Source: Evansella sp041820985
Lineage (GTDB): Bacteria > Bacillota > Bacilli > Bacillales > Salisediminibacteriaceae
Direction: 5' to 3'
NCBI RefSeq assembly: GCF_041820985.1
Contig: NZ_JBGUAU010000004.1
Coordinates: forward strand, 124,001 to 188,000
Length of the DNA stretch: 64,000 bases
A model generated the notes under the pieces. It saw nothing but the letters and a program-made list of their open reading frames with translations, searched no databases and was not told the DNA's origin. Below are positions 62,221 to 64,000 of this stretch, in pieces; position 1 is the stretch's first letter; each line of letters begins with the position of its first letter. A program made the translations under genes and the position numbers.

Positions 62221-62379
62221 TAATTGGTATGATTCGTCGAGGATTGTTTCCCGGGAAATGAGATTTTGTTGAAAAATAATGTTTTATTAGTTAAATAAAT
62301 CTAGGCTTTTATTTTGAAGAGTGAGCGGAAAACTGTATCACAGATTCCTATGGGGAATTGTAAAACAAAAGGAAATAAA

Positions 62380-62419
62380 GAGGGTGTATCTAACCAAAGC
62401 ATGCGTCAGATACACCCTC
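62380..62419 (-). terminator. Terminator of the sigma-54 activator gene
   Basis: GAGGGTGTATCT (62380-62391) pairs perfectly with AGATACACCCTC (62408-62419); the minus strand continues TTTATTT. Confidence 0.85.
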
Positions 62420-62424
62420 AAACT

Positions 62425-63828
62425 TTATAAATAGTTGGATGTCTTCAAATGAAACTTCTTCATTCTGTACTGCAAACTCTGTCGACTAATTCCTAATGAT
62501 TTCGCTGATGTTGTAATATTGCCGTTATAATGAGATAAAACCTCCTCTAAATACTTCTTTTCCACATTCTCCATGACGTTTTGTAGTGGTTGGTGAATGT
62601 TGTCTTCTACTGCTATTGAATCTACATGTATTGTTGGTTCACCATAAGAAGGGAATTTCGTTCTAACATGAGTTGGTAGGTGCGAATACTCTATTTTTTC
62701 GTCAAAATGTATTAAATTCATAGCTCCTTCAATCATATGTTCTAACTCTCTTATGTTTCCTGGCCAATCGTAGTGGAAAAATAAGTCCATTACTTCCTCG
62801 CTGATAGTTGGAACTTGTAACTGGAACAATTGATTGTATTTAGATATAAAATGCTCAATAAGATAAGGAATATCATCTTTCCTTTCCCGTAACGGTGGAA
62901 CCACTATGGAAACTACACTTAATCGATAGTAAAGATCCTCTCGAAGTTCATTTTTTGAAATAGCTTTTAGAGGATCCTCATTCAAAGTAGCGATTATCCG
63001 AACATCAATTGGTCGGTCTTTTGAATCCCCAATTCTCCTAATTGTTTTTTCTTGTATCGCCCGTAATAATTTCGCTTGAAGTGGAGCGCTAAGGGAGTTT
63101 ATCTCATCGAGCATTAACGTGCCTCCATTTGCTTGTTCAAATAAGCCGATATTATCTGTTGCTCCAGTAAATGCTCCCTTTACGGTACCAAATAAAATGC
63201 TTTCTATTAATGTTTCCGGAAGTGCGGCACAATTTTGACTAATAAAAGGTTTTGCAGAACGAGAACTTCCGTTGTGAATACTTTGAGCAAAAAGTTCTTT
63301 CCCAGTACCAGTTTCTCCATAAATTAAAACGGAGGAAATTGTTCTAGTAGCCCTTTGTGCATTTTCTTTCACTTCAAGAAGTGGTGTACTATTTCCTATA
63401 ATATGCTCAAAGGTATATCGAGCTTTTTCACGAGTAGTTTCTCTTGTAAGGCGTTCCAATTTTGTGATATCTTTTGCGATCTCCACTGCACCAATAATGC
63501 TTCCATCATGGGTCAGTGGAAAGGTATCATTAATTGTTGTGATTTCTTGTCCTTTAAAATTAAAGTATGTTTGTCTTTCATTTTTTCTTGTTTTTCCACT
63601 TCGTAAAGCTTGAAGTAGACGACTTTCCTCTTCATTAGTAAAAAGGAATATTTCCATAATATTTTTGTGTATTACGTCTGATTTCTCCATGTCTTCCATT
63701 TCAGACATTTTCTTGTTATAGATTACAGACTTGCCTTCTTGATTTACTACGTGAATCCCCACATCTATTGAATCTAATAATTGATTATAAATGGTATGTA
63801 ATTGAGGTAATGTAATAAATTGCTTCAT
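62425..63828 (-). CDS. PAS / sigma-54-dependent activator (RocR/BkdR-like)
   Basis: Enhancer-binding activator of 467 residues. Domains in order: PAS sensor (about 10-125, GIHVVNQEGKSVIYNKKMSE), AAA+ core (about 145-375) with GETGTGKE, GAFTGA (contact with sigma-54) and DEINS, and a Fis-type HTH at the C-terminus (NITTSAKSLGISRQSLQYRM). In bacilli such proteins control arginine, branched-chain amino acid or acetoin use. GGGAGAGG precedes the ATG. Inverted repeats upstream suggest a divergent target beyond the window. Confidence 0.92.
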   Translation of the reverse strand: MKQFITLPQLHTIYNQLLDSIDVGIHVVNQEGKSVIYNKKMSEMEDMEKSDVIHKNIMEIFLFTNEEESRLLQALRSGKTRKNERQTYFNFKGQEITTINDTFPLTHDGSIIGAVEIAKDITKLERLTRETTREKARYTFEHIIGNSTPLLEVKENAQRATRTISSVLIYGETGTGKELFAQSIHNGSSRSAKPFISQNCAALPETLIESILFGTVKGAFTGATDNIGLFEQANGGTLMLDEINSLSAPLQAKLLRAIQEKTIRRIGDSKDRPIDVRIIATLNEDPLKAISKNELREDLYYRLSVVSIVVPPLRERKDDIPYLIEHFISKYNQLFQLQVPTISEEVMDLFFHYDWPGNIRELEHMIEGAMNLIHFDEKIEYSHLPTHVRTKFPSYGEPTIHVDSIAVEDNIHQPLQNVMENVEKKYLEEVLSHYNGNITTSAKSLGISRQSLQYRMKKFHLKTSNYL

Positions 63829-63938
63829 TGAAACCTCTCCCTTAATAGATACTGTAAGAAAGTAATACGTGTTGTATGCGGTTACAAATGTGAAAAGGCT
63901 ATCTATTTATGAAAATATACTGTTATTTTATCATAGGT

Positions 63939-63996
63939 GCAAAAGATTTTTGCGGATTAGCTGCAAAATATTTTTTCATGTGCAAAAATATTTTGC
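63939..63996. promoter_or_regulatory. Inverted repeats, candidate enhancer sites
   Basis: GCAAAA-GAT-TTTTGC (63939-63953) and a larger dyad GCAAAATATTTTT (63963-63975) / AAAAATATTTTGC (63984-63996) with eight bases between. They lie 110-170 bases upstream of the activator and fit upstream activating sequences for it. Confidence 0.6.
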
Positions 63997-64000
63997 TTAG

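Overview
The window is AT-rich DNA from an endospore-forming member of the Bacillaceae. The evidence is a YteA-type DksA/TraR protein, a CotX/CotV-family spore coat gene, B. subtilis-like gene sets (yclNOPQ, sigX-rsiX, csaA, opuA, nagR-nagA-nagB, a GbsR-type regulator) and strong AGGAGG ribosome sites with several TTG and GTG starts. Two BCCT carriers, an OpuA-type betaine importer and an arsenic operon suggest a salt-tolerant, metal-exposed lifestyle. The species cannot be fixed from the sequence. No rRNA, tRNA, CRISPR array, prophage or transposase gene was found.

Layout. 1-2.2 kb: thiol-disulfide protein, yteA and a small membrane peptide gene. 2.2-6.9 kb: arsenic operon arsR-acr3-arsC-arsD-arsA, ending in a 93-codon gene with an in-frame TGA that reads convincingly as a HesB/IscA-like selenoprotein. 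7.3-11 kb: LysR regulator, decayed acetyltransferase, manganese catalase, Gfo/Idh/MocA oxidoreductase. 11.3-22.3 kb: two GGDEF-EAL proteins and an orphan solute-binding lipoprotein around a Fur-controlled petrobactin-type importer (yclNOPQ). 23.2-25.4 kb: UspA protein and SulP anion transporter. 25.7-33.6 kb: amino-sugar and galactose catabolism (nagR-nagA-nagB, galK-galE-galT, ROK regulator). 33.7-37.5 kb: spore coat genes, ribokinase, cold-shock protein, fluoride channel pair. 37.5-42 kb: two tandem BCCT carriers and an FMN reductase. 42.9-48.8 kb: csaA, a DUF2628 protein, then copper ATPase plus two-component system behind a CsoR-type operator. 49-54 kb: membrane proteins, an MFS carrier, a flavin reductase-like protein, a channel-like protein with a degenerate pore, and a DUF4097 protein. 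54-58 kb: opuA operon with a divergent GbsR-type regulator. 59-64 kb: sigX-rsiX, a YfhP-like membrane protein and a PAS/sigma-54 activator whose target probably lies just beyond the right edge.

Several dispersed intergenic repeat families occur: three copies of a roughly 250-bp element with GAAAATACGT-like ends, one 240-bp GGCTGGGACA element, two copies of a 290-bp hairpin-rich repeat, a CTAGCTCCAGGCGCC/GCGCCTTGCGCTTTT element, and a six-unit 21-bp tandem repeat.

The strongest lead is the selenoprotein candidate at the end of the arsenic operon. A standard annotation would miss it or split it. It puts a selenol in place of the first IscA cysteine and a terminal Cys-Cys in place of CGC, directly behind arsA.
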